Source: Castellaniella sp. UBA6218
GTDB lineage: Bacteria; Pseudomonadota; Gammaproteobacteria; Burkholderiales; Burkholderiaceae_B
DNA: 49,208 bases
NCBI GenBank assembly: GCA_002421865.1
Contig: DISE01000137.1
Coordinates: 1 to 49,208, forward strand
Direction of reading: 5' to 3'
The notes below the pieces were generated by a model. It ran no database searches. It saw only the letters and a program-made list of their open reading frames with translations, and was not told the DNA's origin. Shown here piece by piece: positions 1 through 8,468 of the stretch. Both the position numbers and the translations under genes were made by a program. Within the stretch, counting starts at the first letter, position 1, and each line of letters begins with the position of its first letter.

Positions 1-263
1 AAGGCGTCCCAGCCCATGGGCATGAGCACGTTGTATCCGCGCATGCGCAACTGGCGGGCCATCATGTCATTGATGGTGTAGTTGCGCACGTGACCCATGT
101 GAAGCTTGCCGCTGGGGTAGGGCAGCATCGAGCAGGCGTAGAACTTGGGCTTGGGCGAGCCGTCCGGGAGCTTGGCGTGTTCGGTGACGCGGTAGACGTC
201 GCCCGCGCGCCAATGGGCCTGGGCTTCGGTTTCGACCTGGTTCGGGAGATAGCGTTCCTGCAT
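1..263 (-). CDS. leuS: Leucyl-tRNA synthetase, N-terminal part (truncated by window edge)
   Basis: The reverse strand encodes the first 87 residues of leucyl-tRNA synthetase, which charges tRNA-Leu in the cytoplasm. The start codon is the ATG at 263, giving MQERYLPNQVETEAQAHW. The class I signature YPSGKLHMGHVRNYT (HIGH-type motif, ATP binding) follows at about residues 48-62, preceded by FYACSMLPYPSG, which is typical of bacterial LeuRS. The rest of the gene lies beyond the left edge. It is transcribed away from rpmG and separated from it by a terminator. Confidence 0.95.
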   Translation of the reverse strand, partial: MQERYLPNQVETEAQAHWRAGDVYRVTEHAKLPDGSPKPKFYACSMLPYPSGKLHMGHVRNYTINDMMARQLRMRGYNVLMPMGWDA

Positions 264-425
264 GGATCTGTCTGGAAAATGGGAGTGGAAAGGGCCAGCC
301 CGACATTATAGAGGGTCGTGGATCGCGGGGGCCGGCCGGAAGTCTCCTCACGCGGCGCAAGACATGCCTCCGAGTGCTGCATCTCTCCGCCTCGCGGCCT
401 GCATGCCGCCCGGATTCGTTCAAAG

Positions 426-454
426 AAAAATCCCCGCACGAAGGCGGGGATTTT
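426..454 (-). terminator. Rho-independent terminator after rpmG
   Basis: An 11-bp perfect stem (AAAATCCCCGC with GCGGGGATTTT) and a 6-nt loop, with A and T runs on the flanks. It lies downstream of rpmG on the minus strand and could work in both directions. Confidence 0.85.
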
Positions 455-494
455 CTGGAAACCGGTGAGACGGTCCGGGAGAGGCGGCCCCGGA

Positions 495-662
495 TTATTT
501 CAGCTTGGTTTCCTTGTAATCGACGTGCTTGCGCGCGACCGGATCAAATTTCTTGATCAGCATTTTTTCCGGCATGTTGCGCTTGTTCTTGGTGGTCGTG
601 TAGAAATGACCCGTGCCGGCGGTCGATTCGAGCTTGATTTTCTCGCGGATGCCTTTAGCCAT
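495..662 (-). CDS. rpmG: 50S ribosomal protein L33
   Basis: A 55-residue protein beginning MAKGIREKIKLESTAGTGHFYT and ending YKETKLK, matching L33 of the large ribosomal subunit over its whole length. It has none of the four zinc-binding cysteines of the C+ type, so it is the zinc-independent form usual in proteobacteria. It follows rpmB by about 20 bp in the same direction, the conserved rpmBG operon order, and is followed by a strong hairpin terminator. Confidence 0.97.
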   Translation of the reverse strand: MAKGIREKIKLESTAGTGHFYTTTKNKRNMPEKMLIKKFDPVARKHVDYKETKLK

Positions 663-685
663 GATGTGCTCCTATGCGCGGCCGA

Positions 686-922
686 TCAGGCCAGTTCGCC
701 ACGGGCACGCAGGTCGGCGAGGACGGCGTCGATGCCGTTCTTGTCGATGGTGCGCAGGGCCTTGGTGGATACGCGCAGGCGCACCCAGCGATTTTCGGAC
801 TCGACCCAGAACCGGCGCGATTGCAGGTTGGGCAGGAAACGACGCTTGGTTTTGTTGTTCGCGTGCGAGACGTTGTTGCCCACCATCGGGCCTTTGCCGG
901 TTACTTGGCATACGCGTGCCAT
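686..922 (-). CDS. rpmB: 50S ribosomal protein L28
   Basis: A 78-residue protein beginning MARVCQVTGKGPMVGNNVSHANN, the conserved N-terminus of L28, with the C-terminal LRVSTKALRTIDKNGID segment also typical. Length matches the family. It is a structural protein of the 50S subunit and the first gene of the rpmB-rpmG operon. The reverse-strand leader has an AGAGGTGAG ribosome-binding site just before the ATG. Confidence 0.97.
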   Translation of the reverse strand: MARVCQVTGKGPMVGNNVSHANNKTKRRFLPNLQSRRFWVESENRWVRLRVSTKALRTIDKNGIDAVLADLRARGELA

Positions 923-960
923 GGTCTCACCTCTTTGTGTCTATCGGGAAAGCCTTGGAT

Positions 961-988
961 TCTATACTGAAATGCTTTGATAAATCAA
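961..988 (-). promoter_or_regulatory. Likely sigma-70 promoter of rpmB-rpmG
   Basis: On the minus strand TTGATT (983-988) and TATAGA (961-966) are separated by 16 bp and lie about 40 bp upstream of rpmB. The -35 box touches the stop codon of the exporter gene upstream. Assigned by consensus only. Confidence 0.5.
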
Positions 989-2190
989 GCAGGTTGTCTG
1001 GCAGGCCGCATGGCGGTGCGGCCGAAAAACCACGACAGGCCCGCGCATGCCGCCAGGACGGCCGTCAGGGGCAGGGGAGTGCCGGTATGCCAGGCGCTGA
1101 CGGCGAAACCGGCCAGGGCGCCGCAGAGCATCTGCAGCGCGCCCATCAAGGCCGAGGCCACACCCAGGCGCGGTCCCTGTTCGGACAGGGCCAGGGCGGC
1201 GGCATTGGGGCCGACGAAGCCCTGACTGGCCATGAAACCCATCAGGCACAGCATCAGCAGGGGCAGGGTGATCCAGCCCAGCAGGGTCAGCGCCAGGGCG
1301 CATAGCGTCATCAGCGCCAGCATGCCCTGGGCGCGTCTGAGCAGGCGCAGCGGCGGGTGGCGTTCCAGCAGCCGGGCGCTGAACTGGGCGGCCAGGATCA
1401 GCGCGGCCGCGTTCAGGCCGAACAGCAGGCCGAACCAGCGCGGATCGATACCGTAGATCGAGATGAAGACCTGAGGCGAGCCGGAAATGTAGGCGAACAG
1501 GCCGCCCGAGCCGAAGCCGCCCGCCAAGGTGTAGCCCATGAAGCGCCGGTGGGCCAGCAACAGGCGGAAATGGGCGGCGATGGCGCCGACGGCCAGCGGC
1601 GAGCGCCGCGCGGGGTCCAGGGATTCGCGCATGCGCAGCGCCACGGCCAGCCACAGGCCGAGGCCGGCCAGACTCATCAGGTAGAACACGCTCCGCCAGG
1701 ACCCCAGCGTCACGGCCTGACCGCCCAGCAGGGGCGCCAGGATGGGCATCACGCCCATCACCAGCATCAGCAGGGACAGGGCCTGCGCGGCCTCGCGGGT
1801 GTCGAGGTGGTCGCGGATCACGGCGCGGGGGATCACCATGCCGGCGGCACCGCCAAAGGCCTGGATCACGCGCCACAGGGTCAGATGGTCGATGTCGCGG
1901 CTCAGCGCGCAGGCGATGGAGGCGATCGAGAACAGTGCCAGTCCGGCCAGCAGCGGCGGTTTGCGGCCGTAGCGGTCGGCCAGCGGGCCGTAGGCCAGCT
2001 GAGCCAGGGCCAGGCCCAGCAGATAGCTGGCCAAGGTGCGTTCGATCAGGCCCGGATGGACGCGCAGGTCGAGCGCCATGGCCCCGAAGGCGGGCAGATA
2101 CATGTCGATGGCCAGGGGTCCGAGCGCGGCCAGCGCGCCCATCAGGATCAGCCAGGGGGGCATCGGCGGCGAGGAAAAGCGGGAGGCCAT
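985..2190 (-). CDS. MFS drug-resistance transporter, Bcr/CflA type
   Basis: A 401-residue integral inner-membrane protein with about 12 hydrophobic segments. It opens with ALGPLAIDMYLPAFGAMA, the first-helix pattern of the Bcr/CflA branch of the major facilitator superfamily. Motif A is seen as GPLADRYGRKPPL at residues 68-80, in the first cytoplasmic loop. Such proteins are proton-driven exporters of drugs (bicyclomycin, chloramphenicol) or of sulphonamides and dipeptides; the substrate cannot be read from the sequence. It is divergent from cfa, with about 110 bp between them for both promoters. Confidence 0.9.
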   Translation of the reverse strand: MASRFSSPPMPPWLILMGALAALGPLAIDMYLPAFGAMALDLRVHPGLIERTLASYLLGLALAQLAYGPLADRYGRKPPLLAGLALFSIASIACALSRDIDHLTLWRVIQAFGGAAGMVIPRAVIRDHLDTREAAQALSLLMLVMGVMPILAPLLGGQAVTLGSWRSVFYLMSLAGLGLWLAVALRMRESLDPARRSPLAVGAIAAHFRLLLAHRRFMGYTLAGGFGSGGLFAYISGSPQVFISIYGIDPRWFGLLFGLNAAALILAAQFSARLLERHPPLRLLRRAQGMLALMTLCALALTLLGWITLPLLMLCLMGFMASQGFVGPNAAALALSEQGPRLGVASALMGALQMLCGALAGFAVSAWHTGTPLPLTAVLAACAGLSWFFGRTAMRPARQPA

Positions 2191-2299
2191 GGGGTGCGGA
2201 GAAAAAGTCGGCGGCGGGTGCCGGATGGGAATGCTTGAAGCGGCGGGGATGGGCGCTCTACTATAGCAAGGTCCTGTATATGACTGAGGGAGGCTCTAG

Positions 2300-3559
2300 T
2301 TGACTGCGATCGCATCCATCATCGAGAACAAACTTGGCTCATTGCCCATGCCGGTTTCCATGGAATTGCCGGACGGGAGCAAGGTTGGCGCGGCCGATGC
2401 CGCGATCCGCCTGCGCGTACGTGACGCGGCCGTCCTGGCGCACTTCGCGGCGGGCGAGGTCGGCATCCTGGGCGAGGACTACGTCGAGGGCAAGTTCGAA
2501 TTCGACGGCTCCATGCAGGACCTGATGCGGCTGGCGGCGGGCATCCTGCCGGGGTCGCCCGTGGATCTGGCCCGTTCCGGATGGCTTACCAGCCTGGTCA
2601 AGCGGCTGGTGTCCGTCTGGCGCCACTCGATCGAACGCGACGCGCGTCAGATCGAATTCCATTACGACCTGTCGGACGATTTCTACGCCTTGTGGCTGGA
2701 TCCTCGCCGGGTGTATTCCTGCGCCTATTACCGCGAGCCCGGCTTCACCCTGGCTCAGGCCCAGGAGGCCAAGCTCGACCATATCTGCCGCAAGCTGGCC
2801 CTGAAGCCGGGCGAGCGCTTCCTGGATGTCGGCGGCGGCTGGGGCGGCCTGATGCTGTGGGCGGCGGAAAACTACGACGTCGACGTCACGGGCATCACGC
2901 TGTCGAACAACCAGCATGCCTACGTCAACCGCCTGATCCAGGAAAAGGGCTTGTCCGGCCGCGTGCGCATGGAACTGCTGGACTACCGCAAACTCGACGA
3001 GTCCCGGCCCTACGACAAGATCGCCTCGGTCGGCATGTTCGAGCACGTGGGACGGGCCCAGCTGACCGGTTACTTTTCCAAGCTGCGCCGGCTGGTGCGC
3101 CCCGGCGGCCTGATCCTGAACCATGGCATCACGGCGGGCGGGCTGGACAATAGCGAACTGGGCGCCGGGATGGGCGACTTCATCGAGAAATTCATCTTCC
3201 CGGGCGGCGAACTGTCCCATATTCATTACGTGCAGCAGACGCTCGCCGAGGCTGGTCTGGAAGACCTGGACGTCGAAAACCTGCGCCCTCACTATGCGCG
3301 CACGCTCTGGGCCTGGAGCGACGCCCTGGAAGCCCGCCTGGACGAGGCCCGTGCCGTCCTGAACACGCCCCAGGGCGAGCGTTCCCTGCGGGCCTACCGC
3401 ATGTATCTGGCGGGCTGCGCGATGGGTTTCGAACACGGTTGGATCGCCCTGCACCAGATCGTCGCCCAGCCTCAGCCGACGGGGCGTTCCGACGAGCTGG
3501 ACTACCCGGAGGGACAGGCTTATCCCTGGCGCCGCGATTACATGTATCGGGCTCGCTGA
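2300..3559 (+). CDS. cfa: Cyclopropane-fatty-acyl-phospholipid synthase
   Basis: A 419-residue SAM-dependent methyltransferase that adds a methylene group to unsaturated acyl chains of membrane phospholipids. The start is TTG at 2300, with GAGGGAGG about 7 bp upstream. The N-terminal lipid-binding domain is followed by YSCAYYRE and the SAM-binding loop VGGGWGGLMLWAAE near residue 176. LNHGITAG and the C-terminal YLAGCAMGFEHGWI hold the histidine and cysteine expected at the active-site bicarbonate pocket. Length is a little above that of E. coli Cfa. It is a single-gene unit with its own terminator; the role in stationary-phase and acid tolerance comes from family knowledge. Confidence 0.95.
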   Translation: MTAIASIIENKLGSLPMPVSMELPDGSKVGAADAAIRLRVRDAAVLAHFAAGEVGILGEDYVEGKFEFDGSMQDLMRLAAGILPGSPVDLARSGWLTSLVKRLVSVWRHSIERDARQIEFHYDLSDDFYALWLDPRRVYSCAYYREPGFTLAQAQEAKLDHICRKLALKPGERFLDVGGGWGGLMLWAAENYDVDVTGITLSNNQHAYVNRLIQEKGLSGRVRMELLDYRKLDESRPYDKIASVGMFEHVGRAQLTGYFSKLRRLVRPGGLILNHGITAGGLDNSELGAGMGDFIEKFIFPGGELSHIHYVQQTLAEAGLEDLDVENLRPHYARTLWAWSDALEARLDEARAVLNTPQGERSLRAYRMYLAGCAMGFEHGWIALHQIVAQPQPTGRSDELDYPEGQAYPWRRDYMYRAR

Positions 3560-3893
3560 GCCGCCGTTTCCGCCCCGCGCGATCGGCCGCGGATTTGGGG
3601 GCAAGCGGCCAGTCGATCCGTACGTTCGCAGCCCCCTCCCGGGGCTGTTTTCGTTAACCGGGTTTATTTTCTTGTATCTTGCGTGTAAAATAGATCTTCT
3701 TCTGTAGTCAGTTTTTGTCAATCCTGGCAGCGTCCGTCATTCATTTGACGGCCCTGTTTGTCAAGGGCGCTTCGCGCCTGCAGTGCTGGTATGTATTGGC
3801 GGCCCACGGCCGTCTTCCGCACACCCTCCCCTAAGCTATGGCGTCGGCCACGCATTGCGTATCCGGCGTCTCCGTAACCCAAAGGAGGCATCT
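3560..3893. other. 334-bp intergenic region between cfa and the betaine transporter operon
   Basis: After the cfa terminator the DNA becomes locally AT-rich (3650-3720). A TAAAAT -10-like hexamer at 3686-3691 has only a poor TTTATT -35 match 17 bp upstream. Two small inverted repeats follow: CGTCA/TGACG at 3735-3739 and 3746-3750, and GCCCT/AGGGC around 3751-3768. These are plausible promoter or operator elements for the transporter operon. No ORF with coding character is seen. A strong ribosome-binding site, AAAGGAGG, ends the region. Confidence 0.5.
3629..3652 (+). terminator. Terminator after cfa
   Basis: The hairpin CAGCCCC / GGGGCTG with a short C-rich loop is followed by TTTTC, 70 bp after the cfa stop codon. 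Confidence 0.7.
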
Positions 3894-4949
3894 ATGTCTA
3901 TCTCTGCTTTCCCGTCGCGTGCCGCGACCCGTTCCTCACGTCTGTCCCGTACCGCGCTGGGCATCGCCCTGACGGCGACGCTGGCGGGCCTGTCGCTGGC
4001 TCCGTCCGTGTCCATGGCGGCCGGCGCGCCGCAATGCGAACTCGACCGCTCCGTGCGTTTCGGCGGCATGAACTGGGAATCCAACCTGGTCCTGGTCGAA
4101 GTCGAACGTTTCATCGCCAAGCACGGCTACGGCTGCGATTCCGAAGTCCTGCCGACGGAAACCCTGCCGGCCCTGGCGGCGCTTCAGCGCGGCGACCTGG
4201 ACATCAACAGCGAGATCTGGCTGAACAGCACTCTGGAACCCTGGACCAAGGCCGAAGCCACCGGCAAGGTCAAGCGCATCGGCGACATCTACATGGGCGG
4301 CGAGGCCTGGTTCATCCCCAAGTACACGGCCGAGCGCCTGCCCGAACTGAAGAAAGCCGCCGACCTGCCGAAATTCAAGGATGCCTTCAAGGATCCGGAG
4401 GAGCCGTCCAAGGGCCGCTTCTACGGTTGTCCCGCGGGCTGGGGCTGCGAGGTCGTCAGCACCAATCTGTTCAAGGCGCTGGGCCTGGGCGATACCTTCA
4501 CCCTGTTCTCCCCTGGCACCGGCGCGACCCAGAAGGCGGCCCTGACGGCGGCCTACAAGCGGAAAGAAAACATCGTCTTCTATTATTGGTATCCGACCCC
4601 GCTGGTGGGCTCCATGGATCTGGTCAAGCTGGAATTGCCGCCGTACGACGCCGCCAAGCAGAAATGCCTGACCGATCCGAATTGCGAAAAGCCCCAGGCT
4701 TCGGACTATCCCGAGAATCCGGTGTTCACGGCGGTCACCACCAAGTTCACCCAGGATGCTCCGAAACTGACCCAGTTCCTGTCCAAGGTCAAGGTGCCCC
4801 TGGATGTCATGAACCAGACCATGGCCTATATGGAAAAGAACGAGGCCGAACCCCAGCCGACGGCGATGTGGTTCCTGAAGAACAAGCAGGATGTCTGGAG
4901 CGCCTGGCTGCCTGCCGATGTCACGGAGCGCGTGAAGGCCGCCCTGTAA
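3894..4949 (+). CDS. proX: Glycine betaine/proline-type ABC transporter, periplasmic binding protein
   Basis: A 351-residue secreted protein. The start at 3894 is preferred over an upstream in-frame start because AAAGGAGG lies 6 bp before it and it gives a proper signal peptide: arginine-rich N-terminus, hydrophobic ALGIALTATLAGLSL, cleavage near SMAAG (about residue 43). The mature part begins with VRFGGMNWESNLVL, the start of the OpuAC-type binding domain of quaternary-amine importers. Its tryptophans (NWES, NSEIWLN, FYYWYP) are candidates for the cation-pi cage that holds betaine or choline. It heads a three-gene operon with permease and ATPase. Whether the ligand is betaine, choline or proline betaine is not decided by sequence. 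Confidence 0.9.
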   Translation: MSISAFPSRAATRSSRLSRTALGIALTATLAGLSLAPSVSMAAGAPQCELDRSVRFGGMNWESNLVLVEVERFIAKHGYGCDSEVLPTETLPALAALQRGDLDINSEIWLNSTLEPWTKAEATGKVKRIGDIYMGGEAWFIPKYTAERLPELKKAADLPKFKDAFKDPEEPSKGRFYGCPAGWGCEVVSTNLFKALGLGDTFTLFSPGTGATQKAALTAAYKRKENIVFYYWYPTPLVGSMDLVKLELPPYDAAKQKCLTDPNCEKPQASDYPENPVFTAVTTKFTQDAPKLTQFLSKVKVPLDVMNQTMAYMEKNEAEPQPTAMWFLKNKQDVWSAWLPADVTERVKAAL

Positions 4950-4958
4950 GGAGGCCGC

Positions 4959-5813
4959 ATGTTTCCTGAACTGATTGCGGCCCGGGATCTGCAGCGGCCC
5001 ATCGACGATTTCGTCAATGGACTGGTGACGCAGTATTCCGATGTGCTGAGGGCGCTGACTCAGCCTCTGCTGGACCTGCTGATCTGGTCCGACAACCTGC
5101 TGCGGCATTCGCCCTGGTGGGCGATCGTGGCGGTCATCATGGGGCTGGCCTGGCTGGGCAGCCGCGCCTGGCGCTTCAGCGTGGCCATGGGCGCGCTGCT
5201 GTGCCTGGTGGGGGCCATCGGCCTCTGGGAGGCCGCCATGCAGACGCTGTCGCTGATGATCGTGGCGGTGGCGTTTTCGGTGATCATCGGCATCCCCGTG
5301 GGGATCGCCATGGCCAGCTTCCGCTGGGTGCGCACCGTGATGCTGCCGATCCTGGACATCATGCAGACCATGCCCAGTTTCGTCTATCTGATCCCTGTGG
5401 TCATGCTGTTCAACCTGGGCAAGCTGGCAGCGCTGTTCGCCACGGTGATCTACGCCGTGCCGCCCGTCATCCGGCTGACCGATCTGGGTATCCGCCTGGT
5501 GGACGCCGAGGTGCTGGAGGCCTCGCGCGCCTTTGGCGCCAGCCGCGTCCGCCAGCTCTTCGGCGTGCAGCTGCCGCTGGCGTTGCCCAACATCATGGCG
5601 GGCATCAACCAGACCACCATGATGGCGCTCGCCATGGTGGTGATCGCCTCCATGATCGGTGTGCGCGGCCTGGGCTACGAGGTTCTGCAGGGCATCAACC
5701 GGCTGCAGGTCGGGCGCGGGCTGCTGGCCGGCCTGGGCATCGTGGCGCTGGCCATCATCTTCGACCGCATCACCCAGCGCTTCGGCCGCCGCTGGCAGGT
5801 CAGGAGGCACTGA
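4959..5813 (+). CDS. proW: Glycine betaine/proline-type ABC transporter, permease
   Basis: A 284-residue inner-membrane protein starting 9 bp after the binding-protein gene, with GGAGG before its ATG. About five to six hydrophobic helices follow an N-terminal tail. The permease motif that docks the ATPase is seen as EASRAFGASRVRQLFGVQLPLALPNIMAGI (EAA loop, about residues 187-216). It matches ProW/OpuAB in length and arrangement and would form the channel dimer for the importer. It ends 1 bp before the ATPase start codon, consistent with translational coupling. Confidence 0.93.
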   Translation: MFPELIAARDLQRPIDDFVNGLVTQYSDVLRALTQPLLDLLIWSDNLLRHSPWWAIVAVIMGLAWLGSRAWRFSVAMGALLCLVGAIGLWEAAMQTLSLMIVAVAFSVIIGIPVGIAMASFRWVRTVMLPILDIMQTMPSFVYLIPVVMLFNLGKLAALFATVIYAVPPVIRLTDLGIRLVDAEVLEASRAFGASRVRQLFGVQLPLALPNIMAGINQTTMMALAMVVIASMIGVRGLGYEVLQGINRLQVGRGLLAGLGIVALAIIFDRITQRFGRRWQVRRH

Positions 5814-5814
5814 A

Positions 5815-7047
5815 ATGAGCAAGATCGAAGTCCGCAACATCTACAAGATCTTCGGGCCCCATCCGGACCGCTGGCTGGCCGCCGCGCGCGAAGGCCTGTC
5901 CAAGGAAGCCCTGCTGGAACGCAGCGGCCACACCCTGGGCCTGCGCGACATCAGCCTGTCCATCGAAGAAGGCCACATCCACGTGATCATGGGCCTGTCG
6001 GGATCCGGCAAGTCGACGCTGATCCGGCACTTCAACCGGCTGATCGAGCCCAGCGCCGGGCAGATCCTGGTCGACGGGGTGGATGTGGTCAGCCTGAAGC
6101 CGCGCGAACTGGAACGCTTCCGCCAGAGCAAGATGAGCATGGTGTTCCAGCGCTTCGGCCTGTTGCCGCACCGCACGGTGCTGGACAACGCCGCCTACGG
6201 TCTGGCGGTCCAGGGCGTCCGCCGCGCCGAACGCGACGAGCGGGCGCGCCACTGGCTGGAGCAGGTCGGCCTGTCCGGCTTCGAGGCCCAGTATCCGCAT
6301 CAGCTGTCGGGCGGCATGCAGCAGCGCGTGGGGCTGGCCCGGGCTCTGGCCACGGATGCCGAGATCCTGTTGATGGACGAGGCGTTCTCCGCTTTGGACC
6401 CGCTCATCCGCCATGAGATGCAGGATCAGTTGCTGGCCCTGCAGGCGAAGCTGAACAAAACCATCGTCTTCATCACCCACGATCTGGACGAGGCGCTGCG
6501 TCTGGGCAACCGGATCGCCATCCTGAAGGACGGCGAGCTGATCCAGGAAGGCACGCCCGAGGACATTCTGCTGTCGCCGGCCAACGACTACATCGAATCC
6601 TTCCTGCAGGACGTCAACCGGGGCAAGGTCCTGAATGCGTCCCATGCCTGCAACGAGCGCCCGCTGACGCTGACCATGCGCACACATCCGGCGCGCGCGC
6701 TGGAACGTCTGGCGGCGCGGGACTATGACTACGCGGCGGTGCTGGACGGCAAACGCCTGGCCGGGGTGCTGATGCGGGCCGACGCCGAGAACGCCGCGCA
6801 GGCGGGCGCGCGCGACATTTCCGGGCATCTCAGCGACATGGCGTCCGTACCGGCCTCGGCCGGACTGGACGAAGTGCTGGCGCGGTTGCTGCGTACGCCC
6901 GAGCCGCTGGCGGTGACGGGGGAGCAGGGCGAGTTCATCGGCGTGCTGTCACGCAGCAAGGTGGTGGAACTGGTGACCACCGCCACTGCGGGGTCGAACG
7001 AGCCAGAGCCGGCTGCGGAGGCCGCCGAATCCGGGCAGGCGGTTTGA
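5815..7047 (+). CDS. proV: Glycine betaine/proline-type ABC transporter, ATP-binding protein with CBS region
   Basis: A 410-residue ATPase of the ProV/OpuAA type. It keeps the long N-terminal region with KIFGPHPDRW and KEALLERSGHTLGLRDIS seen in this subfamily. Walker A is GLSGSGKST (residues 60-68). The signature is LSGGMQQRVGLARAL, Walker B ILLMDEAFSALDP, and the switch histidine is in FITHDLDEA. The last ~120 residues form a CBS-domain pair like that of OpuA, where it senses ionic strength; that role is inferred here. The ATG at 5815 follows the permease stop directly. The gene ends 3 bp from the convergent MATE gene, with no room for a separate terminator. Confidence 0.93.
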   Translation: MSKIEVRNIYKIFGPHPDRWLAAAREGLSKEALLERSGHTLGLRDISLSIEEGHIHVIMGLSGSGKSTLIRHFNRLIEPSAGQILVDGVDVVSLKPRELERFRQSKMSMVFQRFGLLPHRTVLDNAAYGLAVQGVRRAERDERARHWLEQVGLSGFEAQYPHQLSGGMQQRVGLARALATDAEILLMDEAFSALDPLIRHEMQDQLLALQAKLNKTIVFITHDLDEALRLGNRIAILKDGELIQEGTPEDILLSPANDYIESFLQDVNRGKVLNASHACNERPLTLTMRTHPARALERLAARDYDYAAVLDGKRLAGVLMRADAENAAQAGARDISGHLSDMASVPASAGLDEVLARLLRTPEPLAVTGEQGEFIGVLSRSKVVELVTTATAGSNEPEPAAEAAESGQAV

Positions 7048-7050
7048 CCG

Positions 7051-8454
7051 TCAGGCGTCGCGCGCCTGTTGCCGCAGGACGCGACCGTACCAGGCGAACA
7101 GCAACAGGGCGGACAGCAGCAGCCCGAGCATCGCCATGATCCACATGGTGGCGGCCCCGACGGGAGCGCCCGGCATCAGCCGGCGCGCCGCCGGGGCGAG
7201 CGCCCCCGCCGCCGGGCCGTAGCCCAGCCACCAGCCGCCCACCAGGCCCAGCCCGGTCAGCGCGGTGATCTGCAGGATCAACGGGACCAGGGCGATCTTG
7301 TAGGCGCGCAGGATGTACGCGCCGATGCAATGCATGGCGTCCCAGAAATGAAACCAGGGCGCGATCTGCAACAGCGTCAAGGCGATCACGGCCACCTGGA
7401 TCTCGTCCGTGTAGGCGCGCACGATGGCGTCACGGCCCGTGATCAGGATTACGCCCGTGAGCAGCGCGCCCAGGGCCACCAGTCCGATCCCGTTGAGGCC
7501 CGTGCGACGGGCCAGCGCGGGATCGCGCGCGCCCACGGCCTGGGCCGTGAGCGAAGCGGTGGCCAGGCTGAGGGACATCGGCAGCATGTAGGCCAGGGCG
7601 ATCAGATTGGCCAGGATCTGCTGGGCGCCGCTGACGTACAGGCCGTCGCGGGCGATCAGCAGCGCCATGAAGCTGAAGGCGCAGACCTCGATCAGATAAG
7701 ACCCGCCCATGGGCAACCCCAGGCGCAGCAGTTCCTTCTGGTCGGCCCAGCGCGGACGCTCCAGCCTCGGGGCCAGGGCGCGGAAGGACCGCCGGTGACG
7801 GATCATCCACAGTCCGGCCGCAAGCATCATCCAGTCGACCACCAGTGTGGCGATGCCCGCGCCGACGGCGCCCATCGCGGGCAGGCCCAGGCCGCCAAAG
7901 ATGAACCAGACGTTGAACAGCAGCTTGAAGGCGATGCTGCCGACGTTGATCGCCATGACCTCGCGGGTCTGGGAGATGGCCGTCGCAGTGGCGTAGATCG
8001 TGCGGAACAGCAGGGCGGACGGCAGCGCCAGGGCCAGGGCGATCAGGTAGCCCGCCACCCGTTGACGGACTTCAGGCTCGACGTCGCCCGACAGGCTGAG
8101 CCAGGCGTCGGGGAACAGCAGGCAGGCGCCGCCCAGGACCGACAGGATCAGGGCCAGCCAGACGCCCTGTCCCCAGGCTCGTCCGGCCTCGTGCAGGCGC
8201 CCCGCACCGTAGTGCTGGGCGATGATCGGGATCAGGGCGTGCACCACGCCCATCAGGCCGACGAAGACTGTGATATAGACCGACGCGCCCAGCGACATCG
8301 CCTGGAGATCGGCGGCGCTGGCGTGACCGACCATGGCGGTGTCCAGCACGGCGAAGATGATGCCCGCCCAGGAGCTGACCAGGATCGGCCAGGCCTGTCG
8401 CAGGATGGTGCGCCAGGGGGCGGCGAGCGGGCCGGCGAGCGGGACGTCGGTCAT
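7051..8454 (-). CDS. MATE family multidrug/cation efflux transporter
   Basis: A 467-residue polytopic membrane protein with 12 predicted helices arranged as two similar halves. The N-terminal SWAGIIFAVLDTAMVGHASAADLQA segment is the first-helix signature of multidrug and toxic compound extrusion proteins (NorM/DinF fold). These export cationic drugs with Na+ or H+ antiport; substrates cannot be predicted. It lies 14 bp upstream of the next minus-strand gene, the membrane glycosyltransferase, so the two are probably transcribed together from the glycosyltransferase side. Confidence 0.9.
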   Translation of the reverse strand: MTDVPLAGPLAAPWRTILRQAWPILVSSWAGIIFAVLDTAMVGHASAADLQAMSLGASVYITVFVGLMGVVHALIPIIAQHYGAGRLHEAGRAWGQGVWLALILSVLGGACLLFPDAWLSLSGDVEPEVRQRVAGYLIALALALPSALLFRTIYATATAISQTREVMAINVGSIAFKLLFNVWFIFGGLGLPAMGAVGAGIATLVVDWMMLAAGLWMIRHRRSFRALAPRLERPRWADQKELLRLGLPMGGSYLIEVCAFSFMALLIARDGLYVSGAQQILANLIALAYMLPMSLSLATASLTAQAVGARDPALARRTGLNGIGLVALGALLTGVILITGRDAIVRAYTDEIQVAVIALTLLQIAPWFHFWDAMHCIGAYILRAYKIALVPLILQITALTGLGLVGGWWLGYGPAAGALAPAARRLMPGAPVGAATMWIMAMLGLLLSALLLFAWYGRVLRQQARDA

Positions 8455-8468
8455 GATGCGGGCGTGCC

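Noticed and set aside
3936..5840. 634-codon minus-strand ORF opposite the betaine transporter genes
   Set aside because: Same GC-frame artefact; no domain and it lies over conserved genes.
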